Positions 34,501 through 43,782 of a stretch of 58,367 nucleotides of DNA are shown here, one piece after another. The notes beneath the pieces are model-generated. The model was not told the DNA's origin. It made no database searches and saw only the letters and a program-made list of their open reading frames with translations. The stretch comes from an uncultured Chlorobiaceae bacterium (GTDB taxonomy: Bacteria; Bacteroidota; Chlorobiia; Chlorobiales; Chlorobiaceae). The stretch covers positions 1 to 58,367 of the forward strand of contig CAIYPU010000107.1 in assembly GCA_903928225.1 (NCBI GenBank). Reading direction: 5' to 3'. Position 1 is the stretch's first letter; every line of letters starts with the position of its first letter. A program made the translations under genes and the position numbers.

Positions 34501-34866
34501 ATGTCGAACAGCAAACTCCTCATTATCAGTACCGTGGGCAAGGAAAACCCTGAAAAAGCTGTCCTCCCGTTTGTTCTCGCCACGGCATCACAATCCCTGA
34601 ATGTGGAAGTGGTCATGTTCCTCCAGTCATCGGCAGTGATGCTCGCCCGGAAAGGTGAAGCTGAAACGGTAAAGGCCGAAGGATTCCTCGCCCTCGACAT
34701 TCTGATCCAGACGTTTATCGACATGGGAGGAAAAATCTTTCTCTGTTCTCCCTGCATCAGGGAACGGAAAATAACTTCGGAAGATCTGGTCGAAGGGATT
34801 GAAATCGGCGCGGCAGGTACCCTCGTCGATGAGGTGATGACAGCAAAATCGGTAGTGACTTACTGA
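34501..34866 (+). CDS. DsrE/DsrF-like family protein
   Basis: A 121-residue soluble protein of the DsrE-like fold: an N-terminal strand LLIISTVGKENPEKA, a hydrophobic helix, and the cysteine-containing loop FLCSPCIRER where DsrE-type sulfurtransferases carry their reactive cysteine. A glycine-rich GIEIGAAGTLVDEV end matches the family. It is not beside DsrF and DsrH, so it is not the DsrEFH subunit itself; TusD-like or peroxiredoxin-related roles are possible. A MITE-like repeat begins immediately after the stop codon. Confidence 0.78.
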   Translation: MSNSKLLIISTVGKENPEKAVLPFVLATASQSLNVEVVMFLQSSAVMLARKGEAETVKAEGFLALDILIQTFIDMGGKIFLCSPCIRERKITSEDLVEGIEIGAAGTLVDEVMTAKSVVTY

Positions 34867-35012
34867 AGGGCCCCTCTCTTTATTTGTTCCGACCTCCTAT
34901 TGCTCGGGTTGGGCGGTGCTCGAAATCCTCATGTACTGCGGTGTACACTCCGGCTTCTCCGCTCCGTCCGCCTTGCACTCGTGCTTCTCCCGACAATAAA
35001 TAGAGGTGCCCT
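34867..35012 (-). mobile_element. MITE-like repeat, copy 1 (146 bp)
   Basis: One end, read on the minus strand, is AGGGCACCTCTATTTAT (34996-35012); the other end is the degenerate inverted copy AGGGCCCCTCTCTTTAT (34867-34883). The interior matches the copy at 46657-46800 in the opposite orientation with only scattered differences. It has no coding capacity. It lies directly after the DsrE-like stop codon and 8 bp before the clpS stop, so it separates two convergent genes. Confidence 0.75.
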
Positions 35013-35019
35013 AAAGGGA

Positions 35020-35340
35020 TCAGGTTGCCTGGATTTCGGTTTTCAGCGCGATTTCCTCGAGGATCGAACTGACCCTGAGGCATGGGCCGATCGCTCCGGT
35101 AAAGACGATGCTGCGGCCGGTGTTATGCACTTCCCTGGTGCATCGTTCCGCCTTGCTGCGGCTGCACTTCGTTGCCTTGATGATCTGCCCGATCACTTCG
35201 TCGAACGTATGCACGTCGTCGTTGTACAGGACGACATGGCAGGGGTCGAGAAGGTCCGTTCCCGTCCTTTTTTCTTCCGTGCGCGTTTCATGTTCGTGCT
35301 GGGAGAGTATCTTCGTGTTCAAAACGGGGGTAACCATCAC
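35020..35340 (-). CDS. clpS: ATP-dependent Clp protease adaptor ClpS
   Basis: A 106-residue adaptor that delivers N-end-rule substrates to ClpA-ClpP. The core [29 protein letters not shown] matches the ClpS domain. The D-D-x-H-T segment recognises N-terminal residues, and an unstructured charged N-terminus precedes it. AAAGGA lies upstream of two adjacent ATGs (35340 and 35337), and either could be used. Confidence 0.93.
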   Translation of the reverse strand: MMVTPVLNTKILSQHEHETRTEEKRTGTDLLDPCHVVLYNDDVHTFDEVIGQIIKATKCSRSKAERCTREVHNTGRSIVFTGAIGPCLRVSSILEEIALKTEIQAT

Positions 35341-35403
35341 GTTTTATCCTTTTCCTTTATACGGTAAGATACGCAGTGCGTGTTATGGTTTCAACACTTG
35401 CGT

Positions 35404-36357
35404 TCATCCTTCGATGACCGGACCGGTCGCCCCGAGAAAAAACTTCCCCTTTTCGGAAATTTCCATGCGGAAACGGGCGCCTACGGGAAGCGTCATGAGG
35501 TCGTGGATATGTCCGTAGGACAGGCCTCTCATGACGGGCCCCTTCATCTCGCCTGAGTTGCAGTAGTAACGGAAGATGTGCTGCAGCCGCTGTTCTTCTT
35601 CCAGAGGGCACTCGTTATCACCGGTGAACTGCCCGAGCAGGACCCCGCCGCATTCATGGAGAAGCCCGGCATTGGAAAGGTGCGACAGCATCCTGTCAAT
35701 ACGGTATGCCGGTTCGTTGATGTCCTCGATGAAGAGCAGTGAACCGCGGAATGGAGCCAGGTAAGGCGTTCCGATCATGGACGAAAGCACCGAAAGGTTC
35801 CCTCCGATCAGCATTCCTTCAGCCCTGCCCGGACTGATGCAGGAAATGGCGTGGTTTTCGTTGTTCCGGATCGACAAGGCGTGGGTAGGATCGGTGAGCA
35901 TGCCCCAGAAATGCTCTTCGGTATACGGTGTGGGACTGTACAGTTCAGTGGAGAGCATCGGGCCTGAAAAACTGATCAGGCCGGTTTTGGCGAAGACCGC
36001 CATCGAGAGGGCGGTGATATCAGAATAGCCGACCAGGATTTTGGGATTTGCGGCGATGAGGCCGTAATCGATGTGTTTCAGAAGACGGGAAGCGCCTGCC
36101 CCGCCCCTCAGGCAGATGATCGCCTGTATGGCCGGGTTACCGAACATGCCGTGAAGATCGTGAAGCTTATGGCTGTCCGCGATTGCCGGATCGGTATCGA
36201 TGCGGTTGAGGTGTCGCGATGGTTCGACCCTGTACCCGTTTTTTTCGATATACCGCACAGCCTGCTCGATCCTCTCGGGATGAACACAGTGTGACGACGG
36301 GGAGACGAGCCCGATGGTATCTCCCTTGCGCAGCGCTTTTGGTCTGAGGATGTGCAT
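35404..36357 (-). CDS. LD-carboxypeptidase (S66 family)
   Basis: A 317-residue S66 peptidase. Features are LRKGDTIGLVSPSS at the N-terminus, the IICLRGGAGASRLL segment, and the nucleophile serine in LVGYSDITAL. Later residues of the Ser-Glu-His triad lie in LLFIEDI and the GLSYGHIHD motif. These cytoplasmic enzymes remove D-alanine from recycled murein tetrapeptides; the MccF branch cleaves microcin. It follows atpC after a clear terminator and precedes clpS by 63 bp. Confidence 0.9.
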   Translation of the reverse strand: MHILRPKALRKGDTIGLVSPSSHCVHPERIEQAVRYIEKNGYRVEPSRHLNRIDTDPAIADSHKLHDLHGMFGNPAIQAIICLRGGAGASRLLKHIDYGLIAANPKILVGYSDITALSMAVFAKTGLISFSGPMLSTELYSPTPYTEEHFWGMLTDPTHALSIRNNENHAISCISPGRAEGMLIGGNLSVLSSMIGTPYLAPFRGSLLFIEDINEPAYRIDRMLSHLSNAGLLHECGGVLLGQFTGDNECPLEEEQRLQHIFRYYCNSGEMKGPVMRGLSYGHIHDLMTLPVGARFRMEISEKGKFFLGATGPVIEG

Positions 36358-36361
36358 AGGG

Positions 36362-36402
36362 CAAAAAAAAACATCAGCATCCCGAATAAACGGAATGCTG
36401 AC
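36362..36402 (-). terminator. Terminator of the atpD-atpC operon
   Basis: On the minus strand an 11-bp stem TCAGCATTCCG / CGGGATGCTGA (one G-T pair) with loop TTTATT is followed by a run of nine Ts. It lies 26 bp after the atpC stop. Confidence 0.9.
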
Positions 36403-36427
36403 GTTAATGATTCACAGACTTGAAAAA

Positions 36428-36694
36428 TCAGGAGATGCTTTCGGTCAGCAGGATCGCTTTGTTACCGCTGACTTCAAGAAAACCATCGGCAATGGTGAAG
36501 CTCTGTTCGCTGCGGTCGGGCAGTGACAGCTTGACCTTGCCGGCTTTCAGTGAAGCAAGCAGCGGGGCATGGTTCCTGAGGACCTGGAAAAGCCCGTCAG
36601 CTCCCGGTGCCAGTACACTGACGATCTCCCCCGAAAAGTGCTGCTTTTCGGGAGTGACGATCTCTATCTGGAAACCTTTATCGGAATTCGCCAT
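36428..36694 (-). CDS. atpC: ATP synthase epsilon subunit
   Basis: An 88-residue epsilon subunit of F1, which links rotation to catalysis and can inhibit ATP hydrolysis. The sequence is the N-terminal beta-sandwich domain ([39 protein letters not shown]). The two-helix C-terminal domain of longer epsilon subunits is absent. The length of about 90 residues is that of the short epsilon type. It lies 15 bp downstream of atpD. Confidence 0.95.
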   Translation of the reverse strand: MANSDKGFQIEIVTPEKQHFSGEIVSVLAPGADGLFQVLRNHAPLLASLKAGKVKLSLPDRSEQSFTIADGFLEVSGNKAILLTESIS

Positions 36695-36709
36695 GGTTCT
36701 TGCTTGTGA

Positions 36710-38119
<1,410 letters not shown>

Positions 38120-38221
38120 TTATGTGTTGTAAAATCAACGTTCAGGCTTCGATACCGATCCGGTTTGCCGCCTGGGGCCGGAACCGCTGTCATCCTTTTA
38201 TACGGCGTTCCCGGCTTCGAG

Positions 38222-38293
38222 CCACCTGAGGGAATCGAACCCACGACCTACTATTTACGAAACAGTTGCTCTACCGGCTGAGCTAAGGTGGCC
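38222..38293 (-). tRNA. tRNA-Thr (anticodon CGT)
   Basis: The minus strand folds into a 72-nt cloverleaf. The acceptor stem is GCCACCT/AGGTGGC, the D arm GCTC-AGCCGGTA-GAGC, and the anticodon stem ACTGT/ATAGT has loop TTCGTAA, which gives anticodon CGT (Thr, codon ACG). The T arm is GTGGG-TTCGATT-CCCTC with one T-T mismatch. The 3' CCA is not encoded. It stands upstream of atpD in the same direction. Confidence 0.93.
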
Positions 38294-38474
38294 ACAGCAT
38301 ACAAAAAATCAAGCTGAAATATAATTTTTTTGATGAAGAAACACAAAGGGTATATCATCAACCTGTTTTTCCCCTCATTATCGGCTTCAAATTGACAAGG
38401 AAGAATTATTATATTAAATGACGGGGTAAAATGAAATGCCCCATGATTGCTTATATACTAACCAAATCGTTCCA

Positions 38475-39041
38475 ATGATTATGATGAAGACCAGAATGAC
38501 CACTGTTTTCAAAAGAGCGGCAGTCGCCGCGTCCCTGCTGCTGGCGAGCGCTTCCGGCCCCCTTTCGGCAGCTCCCGCGGTCCAGGCCTATCCTTCAGCA
38601 CCATCTTTTTCCGCGGTATCGCTCGACGGCCGTCAGGCAGGATCGTCCGCGCTTGCAGGCAAGGCATACATCATCAATTTTTTTGCTTCCTGGTGCCCTC
38701 CCTGCAGGGGCGAGGTGCCCGACATGGTTTATCTCCAGAACCAGTATGTCTCTAAAGGATTTACGTTTATCGGAGTTGCGGTGAGCGACAGCGAACCTGC
38801 CATCCGGGAGTTTGCCAGGCAGAACCGCATCAGCTATCCGCTGGTCATGGGCAACGAAGCGATCGTAAAGGCTTTCAACGGCTATGTAGACGGAGGCATC
38901 AGGGCTATTCCCACCTCTTTCGTTGTCAACTCTTCCGGCAAGATCACCAAAGTCATTACCGGGGCAAGAAGCCGTGAGGAATTCGAAAAAATGATCCTCC
39001 AGGCAATAGGTAAACCGGGAAGCACAAAATCGTCTTTATGA
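38475..39041 (+). CDS. TlpA/ResA-like exported thioredoxin
   Basis: An exported thioredoxin-fold protein of about 188 residues with an N-terminal signal or anchor (FKRAAVAASLLLASASG) and the active site FFASWCPPCRGEVP. The PTSFVVNSSGKI cis-proline region follows the family. TlpA/ResA-type proteins keep cytochrome c haem-binding cysteines reduced, which suits a cell with several c-type cytochromes; a role in sulfur chemistry is also conceivable. The frame opens earlier at 38436. ATGs at 38475, 38481 and 38484 are all plausible, with no clear ribosome binding site. A terminator follows at 39112. Confidence 0.85.
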   Translation: MIMMKTRMTTVFKRAAVAASLLLASASGPLSAAPAVQAYPSAPSFSAVSLDGRQAGSSALAGKAYIINFFASWCPPCRGEVPDMVYLQNQYVSKGFTFIGVAVSDSEPAIREFARQNRISYPLVMGNEAIVKAFNGYVDGGIRAIPTSFVVNSSGKITKVITGARSREEFEKMILQAIGKPGSTKSSL

Positions 39042-39111
39042 GAAACGATTGTATCTGGGTCCGGTGGCAGGATTTTGCCGATCGGACTGTTTTTCCCCTT
39101 TCTTTTCCACT

Positions 39112-39150
39112 CGTCCGCAGTCGGTGCCCCGGTTGCGGACGTTTTTATTT
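39112..39150 (+). terminator. Terminator between the thioredoxin gene and pckG
   Basis: An 8-bp stem CGTCCGCA (39112-39119) / TGCGGACG (39134-39141) encloses a partly self-pairing 14-base loop, followed by TTTTTATTT. Confidence 0.75.
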
Positions 39151-39176
39151 AACCCTTTGACAACGGAAAGACGATC

Positions 39177-41048
39177 ATGACCACGACTTCAATGCAGATT
39201 ACCGCTCCCGATTACGTGAAAAACAAAAAACTGCTCCAGTGGGTGCAGGAGACGGCGGAACTTTGCCGCCCAAGCGCGGTCCACTGGTGTGACGGTTCCC
39301 AGGAAGAGTATGATATGCTCTGCCGTCAGATGGTCGAAAGCGGTACCTTCATCAGGCTCAACGAAGAGAAGCGCCCGAACAGCTTCCTCTGCCGTTCGGA
39401 CCCGAGCGACGTCGCAAGGGTGGAGGACAGGACCTTCATCTGCAGCATCCGCAGGCAGGACGCCGGCCCTACCAACAACTGGGTTGCGCCGAAAGAGATG
39501 AAAGCCAGGCTGCAGCAGCTTTTCGCCGGCTGCATGAAGGGCCGCACCATGTATGTCATTCCTTTCAGCATGGGTCCGCTCGGTTCACATATCGCCCATA
39601 TCGGCGTCGAAATATCGGACTCCCCCTATGTCGCCACCAACATGCGCATCATGACCCGTATGGGCCGGAAGGTAATCGAGCTGCTTGGGGCTGACGCCGA
39701 GTTCGTTCCATGCCTCCATTCCGTCGGCGCGCCTCTCGAACCAGGCGTGAAGGACGTGCCCTGGCCCTGCAACGAAAAGAAATATATCGTCCATTTTCCC
39801 GAGGAGCGCTCGATCGTCTCCTTCGGCAGCGGTTACGGCGGCAACGCGCTGCTCGGTAAAAAATGTTTCGCGCTCCGCATCGCATCCACGATGGCGCGTG
39901 ACGAAGGATGGCTTGCCGAGCATATGCTCATTCTCGGCGTCGAATCCCCCGAAGGAGAGAAAACCTATGTGGCAGCCGCGTTCCCGAGCGCATGCGGCAA
40001 GACCAATTTCGCCATGATGATTCCGCCCGAGGCGTTCGAGGGCTGGAAGGTGACCACCATCGGCGACGATATCGCATGGATCAAACAGGGTGATGACGGA
40101 AGGCTCTACGCCATCAATCCCGAGTACGGCTTTTTCGGGGTAGCTCCGGGCACTTCGGAAAAATCGAATCCGAACGCGATGGCGACCCTCAGGGAGAACT
40201 GCATTTTCACAAATGTCGCCATGACCCCCGACGGAGACGTCTGGTGGGAAGGGATGACCGATACTCCCCCTGTCGAGCTTATCGACTGGCAGGGCAAGCC
40301 CTGGACCCCGGATTGCGGACGGCCGTCATCGCACCCGAACGCCCGCTTCACCTCACCGGCGAGCCAGTGCCCCTCGATCGATCCCGACTGGGAGAACCCG
40401 CAGGGCGTTCCGGTCAGTGCCTTTATTTTCGGCGGCCGCCGCGGAACAACCGTCCCGCTTGTCTATCAGTCTGCCAACTGGAACTTCGGCGTCTACCTCG
40501 CCGCGACGATGGGTTCCGAAAAAACCGCTGCCGCTGCCGGAAAAATCGGCGATGTGCGACGCGATCCTTTTGCCATGCTCCCGTTCTGCGGCTACCATAT
40601 GGCGGATTATTTCAACCACTGGCTCCATGTCGGACGGACGGTCATGGATCCCCCGAGGATTTTCGGGGTCAACTGGTTCCGCAAGGACGAGAACGGCAAA
40701 TTCCTCTGGCCGGGTTTCGGTGAAAACATGCGTGTGCTGAAATGGATTGTCGACCGCGTCCATGGCAGGGGATCCGCTATCGAAAGCCCTCTCGGCTGGA
40801 TGCCGAAGCATGAGGCCATCAACTGGGAAGGTCTCGAAGAGATGACCATGGAGAAGTTCTCCGAACTGATGTCGGTTGACCGCGAAGCGTGGAAAAACGA
40901 GCTCCTGTCGCATGAGGAGCTGTTCGAAATGATTTACGACAGGCTGCCCAAGGAGTTCAGCCTTATTCGCGAACTGCTGCTTTCGACCTTGTGGCTGTCG
41001 CCGGAGCACTGGAGCCTGGCGCCGGAAAACTATACGGTCGAACATTGA
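39177..41048 (+). CDS. pckG: Phosphoenolpyruvate carboxykinase (GTP)
   Basis: GTP-dependent PEPCK, 623 residues, interconverting oxaloacetate and phosphoenolpyruvate. The kinase loop [13 protein letters not shown] (about residue 280) is the GTP-class P-loop with its reactive cysteine. The Mn2+ site and the substrate-binding [21 protein letters not shown] are present. In an organism using the reductive TCA cycle it helps move carbon between C4 and C3 pools, a role inferred from physiology. It is flanked by a terminator upstream and a repeat region and bidirectional terminator downstream. Confidence 0.97.
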   Translation: MTTTSMQITAPDYVKNKKLLQWVQETAELCRPSAVHWCDGSQEEYDMLCRQMVESGTFIRLNEEKRPNSFLCRSDPSDVARVEDRTFICSIRRQDAGPTNNWVAPKEMKARLQQLFAGCMKGRTMYVIPFSMGPLGSHIAHIGVEISDSPYVATNMRIMTRMGRKVIELLGADAEFVPCLHSVGAPLEPGVKDVPWPCNEKKYIVHFPEERSIVSFGSGYGGNALLGKKCFALRIASTMARDEGWLAEHMLILGVESPEGEKTYVAAAFPSACGKTNFAMMIPPEAFEGWKVTTIGDDIAWIKQGDDGRLYAINPEYGFFGVAPGTSEKSNPNAMATLRENCIFTNVAMTPDGDVWWEGMTDTPPVELIDWQGKPWTPDCGRPSSHPNARFTSPASQCPSIDPDWENPQGVPVSAFIFGGRRGTTVPLVYQSANWNFGVYLAATMGSEKTAAAAGKIGDVRRDPFAMLPFCGYHMADYFNHWLHVGRTVMDPPRIFGVNWFRKDENGKFLWPGFGENMRVLKWIVDRVHGRGSAIESPLGWMPKHEAINWEGLEEMTMEKFSELMSVDREAWKNELLSHEELFEMIYDRLPKEFSLIRELLLSTLWLSPEHWSLAPENYTVEH

Positions 41049-41103
41049 GGGCCGATTGTTCCGGCAGCAGCAGGCAGCATGGAAGAAGCCTCTGCTGACG
41101 GGC

Positions 41104-41365
41104 TGTCATTCCGCAAAGAAACGCAGCGTAATGAGGGATCCATTTTGTTACTTGACAGTAATTTATGGATTCTTCACTTCGTTCAGAATGACAGGAAAAA
41201 GACAGGATGACAGGGTCAGGAAGTTTGATCTGAAACATCGGTGTCATTCAGAAAGGAGCGCAGCGTAATGAGGGATCCATTTTGTTACTTGACAGTATTT
41301 ATGGATTCTTCACTTCGTTCAGAATGACAGGAAAAAGACAGAATGACAGGGTCAGGAAGTTTGAT
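41104..41365. repeat. Two tandem copies of a ~125-bp repeat
   Basis: Copy 1 (41104-41229) and copy 2 (41242-41365) are nearly identical over the stretch starting CGCAGCGTAATGAGGGATCC and ending GGTCAGGAAGTTTGAT. They are separated by 12 bp. Each contains GGATTCTTCACTTCGTTC then AGAATGACAGG, the right arm of the dispersed repeat seen at 9687 and 31437. It lies between pckG and the shared terminator. Confidence 0.85.
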
Positions 41366-41370
41366 AGGAA

Positions 41371-41414
41371 AATAAAAGCCGGGTGCACCCAAAGAGGTGC
41401 ACCCGGCTTTTATT
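41371..41414. terminator. Bidirectional terminator between pckG and dodecin
   Basis: A perfect 19-bp stem runs from AATAAAAGCCGGGTGCACC to its complement around the loop CAAAGA. The A/T-rich outer part gives T-runs on both strands. It can end transcripts of both convergent genes. Confidence 0.9.
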
Positions 41415-41458
41415 ACTCCATGCGGTTGTTCCGCAAACGAATTAATCGCTGCGTGAAT

Positions 41459-41671
41459 TCAGTTTTCGTCGAGTGTGAAGCCGATTTTCACGGCGACCTG
41501 CCAGTAGGCGATCTTCTGGTTTTCGACATGGCAACGGGTCTCCACTACCTCGACCCAGCGAATGTTCCTCACGGATTCGGCGGCTTTGGTCACCGCATTG
41601 TTTACCGCGTCTTCGATGCTGGACTCGGAAGATCCTACGATTTCAATTTTTTTATAGATGTGTGCGCTCAT
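41459..41671 (-). CDS. Dodecin (flavin-storage protein)
   Basis: A 70-residue protein with the dodecin pattern: Y-K-x-IEIVG-S-x-x-S-IEDAV, R-x-x-x-W-VEV, and a final QVAVKIGFTLDE strand. Dodecins form hollow dodecamers that bind flavin pairs and protect free flavin from light damage, useful in a phototroph. The tryptophan in IRWVEVVE that stacks on flavin is present. Confidence 0.93.
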   Translation of the reverse strand: MSAHIYKKIEIVGSSESSIEDAVNNAVTKAAESVRNIRWVEVVETRCHVENQKIAYWQVAVKIGFTLDEN

Positions 41672-42209
41672 GGTGCATGCTGTTTTCTGGTTGACAAAAG
41701 GGATGAAATAGCACTGAATTCTGCTGTTAAAGAGATCAGCGGGGAAATCCCCATATTAGTAAATCACCGGTAATCTTTCAAATCCCGCGGCTCTCTTCCG
41801 CATTGTCATCTGACTGAGAACGGGGATTTCTTTCTTCGTGGCCGTCAAAAAGCCATTGTTTTCCCGGAAACATTTTGATGAATGGATATTTTCCCTTAAT
41901 ATTGCTATTCAGTTATATAATAATGTAGTCATCAAGTCGGCAGCCTGATGACAATCCGTCGGCCGTATCCTTTTGCTCCAGGAGATACTCTTCTCGGGAT
42001 AGCGCCTCTGTCAGGGATTGCGGAATGCTTTTATTTATAAAAAAACGTGTCCGTGAGACGTGATTGAGATCAGGCGGCACCATTTCCCGGACATCGGGCC
42101 GGATTTCAGAGCAAATGACCGGCAAATGATCGGGAATGCGCCATGAGGCTCTTCAGGAAGGGCGCCCCCGGAACGGCAGCAGCAATTAATCAATAGAGAA
42201 AACCACTAC
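41672..42209. other. Intergenic region upstream of the sulfite-oxidoreductase genes
   Basis: A 538-bp gap with divergent genes on each side. A 70-codon frame on the minus strand (41913-42125) has no recognisable relatives or clear ribosome binding site, and I do not call it. An A/T-rich stretch (TTATATAATAATGTAG, about 41913-41928) may be part of a promoter. No operator is identifiable. Confidence 0.4.
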
Positions 42210-43763
42210 ATGAATTACGGCTTTGTCATCGATGCCCGCAAATGTATCGGATGCCATGCATGCACCGTAGCCTGCAAATCCGAGAACCAGGTGCCCCTCG
42301 GGGTCAACCGGACATGGGTCAAGTATGTCGAAAAGGGTGAGTTCCCCAACACCAGACGCTATTTTACCGTCCTGCGCTGCAATCATTGCGCGGAGCCGCC
42401 CTGCGTAGGCATCTGTCCGGTAGAGGCCCTGCAGAAACGGCCCGACGGCATCGTCGATTTCGACGGCCGCCGCTGTATCGGCTGCAAGGCATGCGCACAG
42501 GCCTGCCCTTACAATGCCCTCTATATCGATCCCGATACCCATACCTCCGCCAAATGCAACTTCTGCGCCCATCGCAAGGAAGTCGGTCTTCAGCCCGCAT
42601 GCGTTGCGATCTGTCCGCAGCAGGCGATAGTCTCCGGCGACCTCGACGATCCGAAGAGCGGAATCGCAGCGCTGCTTTCGTCCGAGAGGACCGTGGTTCG
42701 CCGGCCGGAAAAAGGGACATCTCCGAAACTGTTCTACATCAACGGTGACGGCGCTTCGCTCGATCCGCTCCAGGCCCCGCCGCAGCAGAGCTACCACTGG
42801 AGCGAGCAGTCGAGAGGGGTCGGCCACTTCGCCGGCAAGGGCAAGGGTGCCCCCGCAATCGAAAAAAGCGTTCACGAAACCCCTGTCGCCGGCCCGAAAA
42901 CCCGCAGGGTTTATGACATTCCGTCGAAAGGCGCCGTATGGGGCTGGGAAGTTCCGGCATATGTGACTTCCAAAGCGGTTTCCGCCGGTATTTTCCTTCT
43001 TTTTGCCGCTCTCGTGACGATTTTCGGTCAGCAGCTTCCCGATGCCATGCAGTGGGGAGTCCTCGTAGTTTCGCTTGTTTCGCTTGCGCTGACCGGCGGC
43101 TTCCTCATCAAGGACCTCGACCGCCCCGACCGTTTTTCATCGGTCATGCTCCGTCCGCAGTTCGGCTCGTGGCTTGTGCGCGGCGGCCTGACCATAACCG
43201 GGTATGGAGCGTTCCTCGTGCTCTGGGGGGCTGCGAAATACCTGCAGCTTCCGGTGCTTGAACAGGCAGCCCTCCTCGGCAGCACCATCTTCGCGCTGCT
43301 GACCGCCGTCTATACCGCCTTCCTGTTCGGAGCCGCGAAAGGGCGCGATTTCTGGCAGAGCCCGATGCTGCTCCTGCACATGCTCCTGAACTCGCTGCTT
43401 GCCGGCGGTTCGTTCATGCTTGTGCTCGCTGTTTTCACCGCCGATGCCTCGGTACTCCTGCCCCTGCTCCGCATGGTGATGGCCGCCTTTTTCGGGCTCC
43501 ATATCGCGGTCATGCTGATCGAGCTTTATGGCAAACATCCTTCGTTATCGGCAGAGCGTGCTGCCGAGATCATCCGGGGAGGCAGCCTGAAAAACCAGTT
43601 CTGGAAAGGAAGTTTCCTTGCCGGCAACGTGCTTCCGCTTCTCCTTGTCCTTCTGCCTGACAACCCGCTGCTGCTTCTTGCCGCGGCAATCCTCGGCCTC
43701 TCTGGTGTTTTCTTCACCGAAAAGGTCTGGGTGCTGGCCCCTCAGAGAATTCCCTTAAGTTAA
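42210..43763 (+). CDS. Fused iron-sulfur/membrane subunit of a SoeABC/PSR-like sulfite oxidoreductase
   Basis: A 517-residue fusion. The N-terminal ~190 residues are a four-cluster ferredoxin subunit (CIGCHACTVACKSE, CNHCAEPPCVGICP, CIGCKACAQACPYNA, CNFCAHRKEVGLQPACVAICP) like SoeB/DmsB/PsrB. A linker follows. The C-terminal ~270 residues hold about eight membrane segments, like the SoeC/DmsC-type anchor. Electrons from the catalytic subunit would pass through the four clusters to menaquinone. SoeB and SoeC are separate in Allochromatium. The catalytic subunit starts 19 bp downstream. Green sulfur bacterial complexes of this kind have been described as polysulfide-reductase-like; sulfite oxidation is the likeliest role but not proven here. 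Confidence 0.85.
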   Translation: MNYGFVIDARKCIGCHACTVACKSENQVPLGVNRTWVKYVEKGEFPNTRRYFTVLRCNHCAEPPCVGICPVEALQKRPDGIVDFDGRRCIGCKACAQACPYNALYIDPDTHTSAKCNFCAHRKEVGLQPACVAICPQQAIVSGDLDDPKSGIAALLSSERTVVRRPEKGTSPKLFYINGDGASLDPLQAPPQQSYHWSEQSRGVGHFAGKGKGAPAIEKSVHETPVAGPKTRRVYDIPSKGAVWGWEVPAYVTSKAVSAGIFLLFAALVTIFGQQLPDAMQWGVLVVSLVSLALTGGFLIKDLDRPDRFSSVMLRPQFGSWLVRGGLTITGYGAFLVLWGAAKYLQLPVLEQAALLGSTIFALLTAVYTAFLFGAAKGRDFWQSPMLLLHMLLNSLLAGGSFMLVLAVFTADASVLLPLLRMVMAAFFGLHIAVMLIELYGKHPSLSAERAAEIIRGGSLKNQFWKGSFLAGNVLPLLLVLLPDNPLLLLAAAILGLSGVFFTEKVWVLAPQRIPLS

Positions 43764-43782
43764 CCATGTGCCGGAGCCAAAT

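Noticed and set aside
41104-41365. Tandem repeats as a CRISPR array
   Set aside because: Only two long units (about 125 bp) with no short repeat-spacer pattern and no cas genes nearby.
41913-42125. 70-codon frame upstream of the soe-like genes
   Set aside because: No family resemblance, no ribosome binding site, and rare-looking composition; more likely non-coding.
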